From: Nageia nagi | Lineage: Eukaryota; Pinophyta | Assembly: GCA_050084985.1 (NCBI GenBank) | Contig: JBITNC010000001.1 | Coordinates: 184,822,001 to 184,886,000 of the forward strand | Direction: 5' to 3' | DNA: 64,000 bases | Shown: positions 34,775-46,450 of the stretch, piece after piece | How the letters are laid out: each line of letters begins with the position of its first letter | How positions within the stretch are numbered: the stretch's first letter is position 1 | Program-made: the position numbers and the translations under genes | Notes under the pieces: model-generated | Told to the model about the DNA's origin: nothing | Seen by the model: the letters and a program-made list of their open reading frames with translations, nothing else | Databases searched by the model: none

Positions 34775-35485
34775 ATTTGCTCTATGTGAGGAACTTATTA
34801 TACAAATTGGTCAATCTTACACAGTTTAGTTATCCATGTGTGAGGAACTCTTATGTGTCTTTTGGCATTATTCAGTTATCCATATGTAAGGAACTCGTAT
34901 GTGCATACTCTATTTTTTGGTCAATCTATCACTATTTAGTTATCCATATGTAAGAAACTCTTATGTGTCCTTTGGCACTATTCAGTTATCCATATGTGAG
35001 GAAATTGTATGTGCATGCTCTATTTTATAATGTTAATCAACATATGTTTTATATATAGTAAGTGACTATAAGTTTTTGGCATGGCATCTTCATGATGACT
35101 TATAGTGCACCATTGATCAGTTCATGATGGCATTTGTGTGATTCATCTATCCTTGTTGATATGAATATGATGCATCTAATTGATCTTATTATTTGAGCTA
35201 CTTATGACTTGCAGGTACCTTTGAGATTGTAGGTTACTTACCTTAGGTATGCAGGCTCTTGGATACTCTTCATAACTTCCAGTTGGATGACTACTTCATG
35301 TACATTAAAATCAATTATGGTTAATAATTGTATTTGGCAAACTAGTGAGTCTCAAACTAGATCTTTCTTACTTTACAAATATGTAAAAAAAGTTCTCATC
35401 TTCATTGTATCTATTTAGAAGAGAACTCTCTTACTTTCTCTTCTTCTTCTCTCTTACTCTATCCTAATATTACATTAAGGGGGAG
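34775..35485 (+). repeat. Copia-3 3' untranslated region with direct repeats and polypurine tract
   Basis: TTAGTTATCCATATGTGAGGAACT-like units with TTATGTGTC or GTATGTGCAT tails recur about four to five times at 34,775-35,025. The polypurine tract AAGGGGGAG ends at 35,485. Confidence 0.78.
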
Positions 35486-35991
35486 TGTTGGAATGTATAA
35501 TGCATTATTGTAAAGGTTTGTATTAAATATTTTATGTACGTTCACTAATACTTAAGGGTATCATTTGATACCTTAAGTATTTAAGTGAATATGATAATGT
35601 AACTTGTCCTACAGTCCATGTCATGAGCATGCCCCTCGGGTAAAAGGATTTGAATGTCATTATTTTGTACATTAGATAAAAAGGTGATCCAAAGAAGGAT
35701 TTTGGCCTATAAATAGAAGGCTCACTCTTTATGATTACACATCAATTTGTGAAGTAAAGTTATGATATTAGGATAGAAGTGTAGGAGTTGAGATTAGGAA
35801 GATTGTAAGAGAGTTGTATTTGTTATTGAAGTAAAGATCTATTTAGTGGATGTACTCCTAGTTGGAGGAGCCACTTTACATCTTGAGTTACTTTGTAAGA
35901 TTTTCTTATGTGTGAGTTTGTTAGATGTGAATGAGAGCTTTCATATAATCTTAGTTGATTAAGAATTATCTTATTAGTGTTAGTTCTTTCA
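35486..35991 (+). repeat. Copia-3 3' LTR
   Basis: 506 bp, TGTTGGAATG to CTTTCA, with a TATAAATA box at 35,708-35,715, matching 26953-27458. Confidence 0.93.
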
Positions 35992-35996
35992 AAAAG

Positions 35997-36740
35997 AGGA
36001 ACTAGCAATTGATCTAGATAGAGTAAAATCTATAGAAGCATTACCACTCCCATCTAATAAGAAGGCCTTACAATCATTCCTTAGTTAGATCAATTTTGTT
36101 ATGAAATTTATTAATAATTTTTCAAAAATTGTATCTCTGATCACTTCAATGCTAAAGAAAGATGTTGCATTTTCCTAGTCATGTGAAGCAAAAGTAGCAT
36201 TCAAAGATCAAAAAGGCTATAACAGAAGTCCCAATGCTTAAAAATCTTGATATGTCAAAATATTTCATCATGTATGCACATGGAACAAATAAGAGCATTA
36301 CCATAATTCTTACACAAAAGGATGAGAATAATGAAGAACATCTAATTGCCTTTCATCATCAAACACTACACCAACACCAGCAAAGGTACTCATTTATTGA
36401 AAAATAAGTGTTTTCCATTATGAATAGCCTTAAAAAATTCAAACATTATGTCTCCCATAATAGAATCTTTGTATATACTATTCATCTAGATATAAGAAAG
36501 TATATTATACAATTAGATCTAGATGAAGGAAAACCTGGTTGAATCACTAAAATAATGGAATATGACATAGATATTAAGCCAACCAAGTTGATTAGAGGTA
36601 GGGCTCTTTGTAAAAATATAGTTGAATATTCACATATGATCACTCTTATGGAGGATGAGTAGCAAATTAATCATGAAAGTGATTGGATTAAGAAAATCAT
36701 GGTCTATTTTCAAACTAGTAGGTGCTTGAAGCTCTAGATA
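35997..36740 (+). pseudogene. pol: Gypsy-3 RT C-terminus and RNase H remnant
   Basis: It resumes RT after Copia-3 with EELAIDLDRVKSIEALPLP and KALQSFLSxINFVMKFINN. The ordinary Ty3 RNase H follows (36,150-36,640), with MSKYFIMYAHGTNKSITII, ASTQK-type and DIRKYIIQ-like blocks in several frames. Numerous stops are present. Confidence 0.8.
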
Positions 36741-37945
36741 GATTCCAAAGAAGGAGATTCAGGTTGCATGCCCTTAAATTCATCATGATAGATGACCATT
36801 TGTATAGAAAAAAATTAATCAAACCCTTCTCAAATGTGTGACTCAAGATGAATCCCATAGAATATTACATGAATTTCATTATGGATTCTCTAATGGGCAT
36901 TATAGTGGACCAACTATAGTAGCAAAGGTATTACAAGCTGGATATTATTGGCCCGCTATATTTCAATATTCATTCAAGATTTCTTGAGAATGTGATAAGT
37001 GGTAATAGATTTATGGGAAAGAGAAGACAAGCTGCAATACCTCTCAAACCTATAGTAGTTGGAGAGACTTTTCAACAATGGGGTATGGACTTCATTGGTG
37101 TTATAAATCCAAATTCCTTGATAGGCCATAAGTTTATTTTGACTATAATAGATTACTTCACTAGATGGTTAAAGGTTACACCATGCAAAAATGTAGATCA
37201 AGAAGTGATGATAGAAATGATTAAAATAATAATTACCCACTTTGGAATATTATAAACTATAGTTTTAGACAATGGTATGGCATTTATTGAAACCAATCTA
37301 TCAAGCCTTATAGCTCAATATGGAATTTACTAGTTATTCTCTTCAAACTATTACCCATAAGGTAATGGGTTAGCTAAATCAACTAATAAAAATTTGATGT
37401 AGATCATCAAGAGAACAATTGAAGGGAGTCCCAGATAGTGGCATACATAATTAGACTATGCATTATGGGCTAATAGAATCAGTATAAAATTAGCAATAAA
37501 TACATCCCCATATGCATTATTATATGGTAAAAGACCTGTGTTGCTAGTACACATGGACTTACTAGCTTTAAAAATCCTACAAAAAATGGAAGACCATGAA
37601 TTTGACCCCCTATAATCAAGATATAGTCAACTCCTAAAATTGAGGGAAGATGAGAACAAAGCATATGAGTCATTCCAGCATCGCCAGCACATTGTCAAGA
37701 GTGGTTTGATAAGAAAAAGTCTTCCTAGGTAAAGTTTGGACCAGGTGATATTGTCCTCAAATGGGATGAAGAAAGAGCAAAGCCCAAAATACACCAAACT
37801 TTTGACTCTCTTTGGAGTAGGCCTTACATCATTACCTAGGCTATGCAAAATAATGCATTCAAGTTGCAAGATATTACCAGATCCTAAGAATTACCTATTC
37901 CCATCAATGGGATCTATTTAAAATATTATCGAATGATGAGGTAAG
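36741..37945 (+). pseudogene. pol: Gypsy-3 integrase remnant
   Basis: The zinc domain is near 36,840-36,990 (HRILHEFHYGFSNGHYSGPT, VLQAGYYWP, CDKW). The core: RQAAIPLKPIVVGETFQQWG, MDFIGVINPNS (first Asp kept), TIVLDNGMAFI (second Asp kept) and GNGLAKSTNKNLM, where the catalytic Glu of AES reads Lys. The C-terminal region to 37,920 includes ALWANRISIKLAINTSPYALLYG and a frameshifted tail. Confidence 0.88.
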
Positions 37946-38201
37946 CTTGTACTACCCAAAAAGAATTATATATAGTGAATATTTAAAAAAATTACATAAT
38001 TTCCAAAAAAAGTACATAGCCATTAATGCTCAAATTTAATTCAACTTTGTTAAGAGTTAAGCTAGTGTGTTGCTCAGCTATCACTAAATAAAGTAGCATT
38101 TAAGGATATATTTCCTTGGATATCTCAAACCATCACATAAGTACAACAAATTAAGTTTGGTGTGCTTTGAATTTACTAATTTAGCCTATGCTAACTCAAT
38201 C

Positions 38202-38208
38202 TATATAA
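38202..38208 (+). promoter_or_regulatory. TATA box upstream of the Gypsy-3 extra frame
   Basis: TATATAA lies in the non-coding gap between integrase and the extra frame, about 220 bases before its first ATG (38,425). It would allow separate expression of that frame; this is an inference from position only. Confidence 0.35.
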
Positions 38209-38424
38209 GCATAGGTCTTGAGATCCTAAAGAAGTAATTGCCATTAATGAAAATCTTGCTAACCTAGGACAAATAAATTCCCTCCATACTCTATAGTTCA
38301 ACACTTAGCCAATTTCAAGCACATAAGTTTTCAAAGCATTTAGATCTTAGAGATTTCAGAGCCGATTTGTGTTGAAAGAGAGAAAGGTTGTAAGACTTTG
38401 CATTTCCTAGATTGTTCTTTCTAA

Positions 38425-41400
38425 ATGATAACCAAAGGTTCAAAAAAGGTTGTTAATATCATGGCAACCTCTCAGTCATCCTTTGCAGTTGAAGTTGAAT
38501 GACTCAACACTAACCTTCTCTCTTTACAACAAGAATATCTTGAGAATTCATGAGGGATAAATTGGACTAAGATGGGGGTAATTAATCATGGAGAGCTGAC
38601 CTTAGTCACATTCTTTTATAGCTTAAGACACCTAAAGTGAGCAAAAAAGAAAATTCAATTGCTCATTTGAAGAGAGATGTCATGATTGACCAGGGCCTAG
38701 CATATTATGTGCTCTATGATTCCTTCACTTACCTCAAGCTCTTGTACTCCCTGGCACATAGGCATCATCAAAAGGGATACCAAATTGGAATGTTCAAGAG
38801 CATTGAAGAGGGAGATACTTTTGAACCTATGTTTGAAGCTGTGTTGGATTACTCTCTTGACTCCATCATCTAATCATTTGCTATTCCAATATATTGGACA
38901 TTCCATGTTAAAAAACAAATTGATTTGAAAAATGAGAAGCATAATTTTTATATCAATCAATATGAAATGTTAATACAGATTAGTGGAAGATACCAAGATA
39001 GCAGAAAAGCTAAACTCTTATCAAGCTACCAGATAGCTCATTTTGAAAGAACAAGGATAGAGAAGTGCTAAAGGCACTTGCAGTCATCCTAGAAAACAAG
39101 ATCCAAATGAAGTAGATGAATCCATGGTGCTATTGGCTTATAATATTTTAGAAGCTCACATCTGCTATGATTTCCTAGCTTTTATAACTAGATAAATTAA
39201 GAGATGTCTATTTAAAATTGAAACATCAAACTTCAAACATTCCTCATATCTTTGGTGGCTCTTTATCCATCAAAATGTGGACAAACTCATAGAGGCAGGG
39301 CTTCCAATTGAGCTAACCGATTCTAGTGTTGCATTGATGCCAATTGACCTAATGGTGCCAATTTTGACCAAGTTGCATAGATCCTACTACAAGTTCATGG
39401 AAACATTCTATGCAATAGTAGTAAAAATTTTGATTGGAAAACTCCCTAATAGGATACATAGAAGCATAATAAGGGAGTTATAGGGAGGAAATAAAATTGG
39501 TGATTGGTACTTCTTAAGAAGCTACACTATAATAATCAGGTATGGGTATTTTGAGAGACCCTTATTTTTGCCTAAATATGTAACCCCTTAGTTATATTCA
39601 ATTAAGATGGGTAGATAGATTTGTGCTATAGAGAGAAAATATGGGTCTAGGGGTAACATTAAGTCTATTATAGATATACTGGCTTCTATTGAGAATTTTA
39701 CTCTTTTAGAGATAGGATATAAAGATAGTATAGCCAAATTCATTATACAAAATTTCAAGTTGGATAAGGTGGAAACTACAAGGATGTATGACCCATCAAG
39801 GGAAATGACCCAAATAATAAGGTCTAACAAAAAATGTCTAGCATTTGTCCATGATAGTAGCCCCATATAAAATATTTTGTAAATAAAACCAAGTAGGAGT
39901 TAGAAATGTACCTAGATTGGGAATTTGTACCTCAAATAAGACCTAGATGGCCCTAGAAGGAATAAATAAGTATAATAATTAGAAAATAAGAGGCAAGATT
40001 TTGTCCTCAACCCAAAGGTCCTCACCCAATTAGCATATCTTAGATGGGGTACTAATAAAATTTATTATTTTACAAGATTCAAATTTGAGTATACTACAAA
40101 AATTCACCACATTGAGAGTGAATTATTTAAAAAATTCAAATATGATAAATACTAAAAGTTTGAGTCTTCCAAGGATCCTTTGTCAGAGTTGGGATAGCCT
40201 CTTCCTCCTCATTTTCATGAAAAACTTATTGTAGAGGTGAGGCTAGTACAAATAAGACAACCATCTAGCATGGTTGAAATTCCAAAGAAGGGAGAATAAA
40301 ACCCTTCAGACATCATCACCTCTTTTTGAGAACCTTCTCCCAAAAAGAAAAGAAAAGTTCAAACTCTTGCTCAAAGGTAGTAGATACTAGAGAATGAACA
40401 AATCCTATAAAGAAGCCCTAGTCGACTACAACAAGGTCATAGTCATAAATGACTATACCTTCACCCTTGAAGGCAATAGAAGTTCCAAGGGTGGTAATTA
40501 AAAAACTAAAATTTTTGATACATAAGAGTTTAAAGAGCCTTAGGATATAGATACCAGTGTTCTAGAAGAAGCTTAGGCACCAGAACAAATAGAAACCCCA
40601 AAAGAGGGACAAAGCCAAATTCAACAAACTAGGGGAAGTATACCTAAAGCCAATAGGATTAGAGAAACTACACTCGAAGGAGGATCAAGAGATGGTGATG
40701 ATGATGATGAATCTAGAAAAAAGAAGGACTATGATCCAATAGATAAGCTTGAGGAACAAGCTAAGCTAGAACCAGAAGTCTAACAATTGACACCTCCCCA
40801 ATAGTCCCAACCTATTCAACAAATTGAGACACCTATTTCAGGTGGAGTTATTTCTACCCATTCTTTTATTCTTACAACCTTACAAGAGGAAATAAAGTTT
40901 CTTTTTTCTACACAAATTGTAGAGCCCATTGATTAAGCAACTTTTGTTAATAAATCTCCTATGCTTCTTGAGCAACAGTCGAGAATTTTGACTAAAGTAA
41001 TAGATGTGGGAGATATTAAAATTACACATATGCCTTTCAAAGAAGGGTAGCTGGATATTACTCCCAAGACCATAATAGATGTAAATATGCAAAGTGCATC
41101 AATAATTAACCAATCCAAATTTCTTATAAATACTTCAATGGTAGCTGGTAAAATTCTTCAAGCAATGGAGACTAAGATAGAGAAATTGAATAAGAAAATT
41201 GATCAATATAAGAAAGATTGCTCCCTTAAAGATAAAATAGTAGTTGGGTTGCAAAATAAAAATAAAAAATTGATTACAAAGCTTGATAAATAGAAAATAG
41301 AATTTGATAAGAGCATGGCAACAATAAGAGCCAAGCTAGATGTTGCAAATCAAATGATAGAAGAGCTCAAAATTCAAGTTGTAATCCATGATTCTTAGAA

Positions 41401-42196
41401 AATTAAACAAGTTAATTCCAAGATGTAGATTATTAGTGCAGATGATAATGAAAAGTTATTATTGCTCATGAATAACTTCAAAAAATCCTTGGTGGAGCAA
41501 GTCGATGATAGAATGATGACATTATCTCACTTGCATTTGCTTAAGGAGGAAGTTATATAGGCCATCAAGGAATTCTATGCTCAAAATGCTCTTCATAAGC
41601 TAGCTCTAGATATACCCAAAGTAATATTAGAAAGGATGTAGGTCCATTTGAGAATTTTTATAGAAAACAAATTTGCAACAGTCTCCTCCAAGCCAAAATA
41701 GTCGTATTAGTAGAGGATCTAAGAAATTTGTGAACTCCAAAGTTTGGTATTTAACATGAACATAAATAAATATCAGGTCACAACAGAGCTAGGATTCATT
41801 AACAAATTTTCTAATTCTTTAATTGAGATGAAAGCTTCCAAATTATGGGAAGAGTAGAATGTATAGGGTAGTGCTACCAATTAGGTAGCCAATACCTTTC
41901 AATTCTTGGAATAACCTTTTTCTGAGAAACAAGTCTCAAATCTGCAATAAATAAATGAGTTGGTTTAGGAAGCCATTATAAAATTTTTACATGCTAGAAG
42001 GTTGAATAGTGTCCTAGCAGGGTTCAAAGTAGATATAGAGAAGATTAAGGCATCCCCTATCCTATCATAAGTTGATTATAAATATCTAAGTAATCTAAAT
42101 AAAAGGATGCAACCATTCCTCCCATCATACCTGATGGTAGCAGTTGAGACTGCAACCTGGTCCACTTCTAGACAAGCCACTAGGAGCAACAGTTAA
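38425..42196 (+). pseudogene. Gypsy-3 extra open frame between integrase and 3' LTR, unknown function
   Basis: About 1,250 codons not belonging to gag-pol. The N-terminal half (38,425-39,870, frames shifting near 38,630 and 39,090-39,200) looks globular: YYVLYDSFTYLKLLYSLAH, AIPIYWTFHVKKQIDLK, LWWLFIHQNVDKLIEAGLP and LIGKLPNRIHRS. The C-terminal half (40,394-42,196) stays in one frame for 601 codons, has an acidic stretch (GDGDDDDE-like, 40,690) and, from 41,130, heptad-like sequence (METKIEKLNKKIDQYKKD, MIEELKIQVV) predicted by eye as coiled coil. That half has 24 in-frame stops, 16 TAG and 8 TAA, none TGA. No transmembrane segment is obvious, so an envelope role is not supported. Tat elements often carry extra frames here, but I do not recognise this one. 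Confidence 0.7.
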
Positions 42197-42245
42197 AAGG
42201 TTCTATTCTCTAGTAGGTAGAGACCCCAAAGAGCCATCAGAAGAT

Positions 42246-44172
42246 TGTATTCCTTCAAAATTACATTCTAAAATTGGGATAATTCTATTATTTTTAATTC
42301 TCTATTCTTTATTCTTTAATCCCCAAGAGTTGTATATATAAGAATGCCCGAGAGGGATATTGTTCTCTTAGAGTCTCTAAGACTTGTAAGTTTTTGTATT
42401 CTTTCAGTTTTAATAATCCCTTCTCTTCTCATTACCTTCCCTTAATGTGTTGGGAGTCATGTATATAATAGTACCCAAGAGTCATATTGTTTTCTTAGTA
42501 TCCAAAAATTATGTGAATAAGGATACCCAGGAATTACGTTAAATAGGAGTTATGTCATTCTTTATTCTTTTATTATTTAGGACCCAAGAGTTATGTCATA
42601 TTCTTTAGAATACTAAAAATAATTGTTAAAATATACCCAATTCATGTATACAATACTATCTAAGAACTATATTTATTACCTTAGGACATCTAAGAATTGT
42701 TGACACAAGTGTCCAAGACTTGCACAAATTCAAAGCTAGATTTTTGAAGAACATCAATAGAGCCTAGCAATTTTGAGACATGAAATCACATTTTATGGTA
42801 AAAATTAGTGCATCCTAATGGAATCAAAACATAAATAGAGCCTGGCAATTTTAAGAAATGATGTCACATTTTTTGGTGAAAATCAATGGGTCTTGAAGTA
42901 AGCAATGGTGGGTGCAAATTTTTGAAGAACATCAATAGAGCTTGTCGATTCTAAGATATGACATCACATTTTTTAGTAAAAATCAATGGGTCTTAGAGGA
43001 TCTAGAATATCAATAATGATCACTAATTATGAGAGATGATGTCATGAACTTTGGCTAAAATTAGTGGTTCCCAGAAGAACCAGATCATTGATAGAGCTTG
43101 GAAGAAGAACATAGAGCCTACCAAGCAAGTGTAAGAGTAATACATAAGAAGCAACACTCGAGCCCACTTCATATTAAGTGTTTGATCCCTAGGGCCCTAT
43201 TAATATGTCAAAATTGACTCATTTCTACATAACAATGGTAATTCTTCTTGAACCAAGTGAACATAATGATTATCAACCACCATTACTTTGATTACTGACA
43301 TCTACAGTAGAGATCATAAAGATTGCAGAGAAGTAAATAATAGCTAACAAAGCATAGTACCAAATCATACCAATCAATATGCAAGTAAATAATTACTCAA
43401 TAAGCTACAGTGCTATCTTTAATCAGCTACAAGGCTGAAGGAGCAGTCACCAACATGTAAGAAGGATTATGGCTCTATGGACACAGTCGATCAAAAATTA
43501 CAAATTCCTATATGGTTATGTTGATTAGTACTTATTCACTATGTAATCTAGCATAGTTGTAGCATTTATGTAAATAGTGCTATTTTAGTTATTTCATTCA
43601 ATGCTAGTAGTTATGTATATTAATGAAACCCGACCACCCAATGAGGAGGGGAAGTGGTATAAATAGCTAGCTTTTAGAAATTAAAAAGGTCAAACATTTT
43701 AGTAAATTTGCCAAAATCTATAAGAGCTATTCACATATGATAATACAAATAGATAATACTTTTCCCTCTTGCAACAAAGTGGTTGTTATTACTTTTATGA
43801 AAGTTATGTGTGAAATTTTTTTTTCAAATTGTGGTTGTGTATTATGATTGTGAGACCCTAGGTGCAAGATAGTTTGCTATTCTTAATCTTGGCTATGGAT
43901 TGCTACCTATGCTATGATGTTTAGGTTGTAAATTTCCTATTTTAGCTATTTTTATTTATTTATCTCTTTCCTATAACTCTTCATCTTTTTATTCCTTTCC
44001 TACTACTTTTGACCTTAAATATAGATAGGAACTAGGCTATAAACCAAAGATTGAGTAGAAAACCAACACAAGTGCATCTCCACCACTTTTTACTCTTTCA
44101 AGGAAACTACCATTATGGTAGTGGAGAACATGACCAAACCAAACCCTTGAGGTTATGCTATACCAATCAATA
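42246..44172 (+). repeat. Gypsy-3 3' LTR
   Basis: It aligns with 20838-22804 from TGTATTCCTTC to ATCAATA and carries the same sub-repeat zones (42,750-43,110). The TATA region has changed to TATGTAAATA near 43,568. Confidence 0.88.
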
Positions 44173-44177
44173 GTTAA

Positions 44178-45040
44178 ATTAGATACATAAATTCAAATTA
44201 TAGATTTACACATGGAAACATATAGAATTCAAAACCTGGATCTATTAATTTCTATTAGAGATCTTGGATGATCAAAAATAGCATACTTTGAACAATACCC
44301 ACATTTTATTGAGGGGTTTCCATGTTGTGAAAGTGAAGGATAGTCAAATAACTCTTGCTCTATTGCATCTCTATCTCCTACTTCTGATCATGGAAAGGCC
44401 TAAATAATGAAGGATAATATGGGTAATGCTTGTATTTCTTTTCTATCTCCTTTTCCAAAAAAGTACATGATACAAAATTATAATTATAAATGGGGAGTAT
44501 TAGTAAATTTATAATAATTAATACCTTCTTTTATTACTAATATATGTGCTCAAAAAGAAAAAAGAGGATTAGGGAGTGATCAGAACACTAAAACATAATC
44601 AAGACCTATAAAATTTGTTCCAGCATGCACTATGATAGAACTTTCTAATAATATTGATGAATATTTATGTATTGATGATACTATACCTATTGAATTTGAT
44701 TGTTTGGCTATTTTTGATGATGTGATGGAATACATGGGGGAAGATTTCAAGTTTCCTAAATCAAATATCAAAAGGAAACCAAAATATATTCTTAGTCAAT
44801 ATGGCTACTATGGACAAGAGGTAAATTTTGATGAGATTTTGCAAGTACAACAAGTTTATGAGGGAGAAGCTAAAGATTATGATGTTATTAGATTAGAAGA
44901 GTTATCTTTCATACTACAAAATAAATATAAGTTAACATTTCTCACTAAAGATTTACTTGATATCAATATTGACACAAGTGATCAAGAAAAGATTATCAAG
45001 ATTAGAGCTAGTCTTGATACAAAATAATAAGAAAGATACA
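44178..45040 (+). pseudogene. pol: Gypsy-2 linker between protease and RT
   Basis: It resumes the Gypsy-2 polyprotein. The open part (44,632-45,027) has DEYLCIDDTIPIEFDCLAIF, GEDFKFPKSNIKRKP and an acidic segment, LQNKYKLTFLTKDLLDINI, typical of the stretch that precedes RT in Tat polyproteins (ending DQEKIIKIRASL). It has no known enzymatic role. Confidence 0.75.
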
Positions 45041-46010
45041 AAAATAAATTCATTGAATGTAATAATAATTTTGCATGGTCTTATTCTTATATTATTGGTT
45101 TAGATCCCTCTTTTATCATGCATAGTCTACCACTTAAGAAAGGAGCAAAACCTGTTAAGCAAAAACCAAGAAAGATGAATCCATTCAAAGCATTGCTAGT
45201 TAAGAAATAGATTGAAAAATATTTGAATGTTGGTTTTATTAGACCTATAAATTATTCATAATGTATGGCTAATATTCTTCCTATCACAAAACCAATTGCA
45301 TAGATAAGCATTTGTATTATCTTTAGGGATATTAACAATGCTTGTCCAAAAAATGATTTTCCTTTGCCAAACATTGATATTATTGTGGATAGTATTGTTG
45401 GTCATGATACCTTATCTTTTATGGATTATTTTTCAAGATATAATCATGTTTTAATCATTCTAGCTAACCAACATACAATAACTTTTACAATACCATGGGG
45501 TAATTTCTATTGTAAGTTTATGCATTTTGGTCAAAAAAGAGCAGGAGGAACTTATTAGCATGTTATGGTCACAATGTTTCATGAGAATATTCGTAAATCA
45601 ATTGAGTTATATATTAATGATATCTTTTTCAAATCAAAGCAAGGATAATATCACTTACATCTTCTAGAAGAGGTATTTGGCATTCTTAAAAAATATAAGC
45701 TTAGATTGAAGCCTCAAAAATGTATTTTTGGTGTTACTTCAGGAAAGTTACTAGGCTTCATGGTTTCAAAGAGAGGTATTGAGGAAGATCCAAAAAAGGT
45801 AAAATCCATTATTAATATGCCACCTCCTCAAAATCTCAAAACATTAAGAAGTCTTCAATGTAAGATAAATTTGGTGAGAAGATTTATTTCTTATATTGGT
45901 GATAAGTGCATGCCATTTACTCATTTGTTGAAGAAAAATGTAAAATTTGTATGGGATGAAAAATGCCAAAATGAATTTTTAAAATATCAAGAAATACTTG
46001 ATCACTCCTC
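45041..46010 (+). pseudogene. pol: Gypsy-2 reverse transcriptase remnant
   Basis: KQKPRKMNPFKALLVKK, VGFIRPINYS, ACPKNDFPLPNIDIIVD, LSFMDYFSRYNHVLI, FIPWGNFYCKFMHFGQK-like blocks, and ELYINDIFFKSKQG, where the catalytic YVDD reads YIND. GKLLGFMVSKRGIEEDPKKVKSI and RFISYIGDKCMPFTHLLKK close it. Five or more in-frame TAG/TAA stops. Confidence 0.88.
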
Positions 46011-46450
46011 CTATCTTGGTTCTAATGGATTTCACCAAAGATGCATATTTGTATATTTCAACCACATTATATGCCTTGGGGGAAATGTTATATCAATAAT
46101 ATGATGAGAAGAAAGAAAGAGCCATGTATTATCTCAACAAAACTCTCTTTGATTATGAAATAAAGTATATACCCATAAAATAACTTTATCTTAGTATTGT
46201 ATTTGCCACTAAAAAATTGAGGCATTATCTTTTGTGCTATACTACATATGTTGTTATCATTATAAATTGAATCAAATACCTCATGGCTAAGAAATACCTC
46301 TCGAGAAGAGTAGTCAAATGAATGATGTTGTTACAATAATTTTATATAAATATTGTAAAGCAAAAATTTGTAAAAGGATAGGGAATTACAAAATTTCCCT
46401 AGAATGATAAAATAATTATACACAAAGAGTTCCTACATGATTCTGAGAAG
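46011..46450 (+). pseudogene. pol: Gypsy-2 ordinary RNase H remnant
   Basis: It shows a worn FYLYIS-type start, ERAMYYLNKTLFDYEIKY, LSIVFATKKLRHYLL and a frameshifted C-terminus. This is the Ty3-type RNase H that normally follows RT directly. Confidence 0.7.

Larger units (their letters stand above)
26953..35991 (+). mobile_element. Copia-3, complete but decayed Ty1/copia element
   Basis: Two 506-bp LTRs enclose a primer site, a 3.2-kb leader, gag, protease, integrase, RT, RNase H and a polypurine tract. Flanks are AAAAC (26948-26952) and AAAAG (35992-35996), a 5-bp duplication with one mismatch; the Gypsy-3 frame reads straight through if the element is removed. By hand count the LTRs differ at about 45 positions. 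Confidence 0.93.
20838..44172 (+). mobile_element. Gypsy-3, large Tat-like element with extra open frame and relocated second RNase H
   Basis: Two similar LTRs of about 1.95 kb enclose gag, protease, archaeal-type RNase H, RT, RNase H, integrase and a long extra frame. The flanking 5-bp duplication GTTAA is perfect (20833-20837 and 44173-44177). It contains Copia-3; without it the element is about 14.3 kb, a size typical of Ogre/Tat relatives. Confidence 0.9.

Noticed and set aside
40394-42196. A recoded nuclear code in which TAA and TAG mean Gln
   Set aside because: The pattern of stops here would fit, but the youngest frame (chromovirus pol, 9,492-11,756) uses CAA/CAG for Gln and has no internal TAG or TAA, other remnants also carry TGA stops and frameshifts, and the elements are typical of plants with the standard code. 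Decay by C-to-T change explains it.
38425-42196. Envelope-like gene in Gypsy-3
   Set aside because: No signal peptide, transmembrane segment or cleavage-like site was seen; the C-terminal half is acidic and coiled-coil instead.
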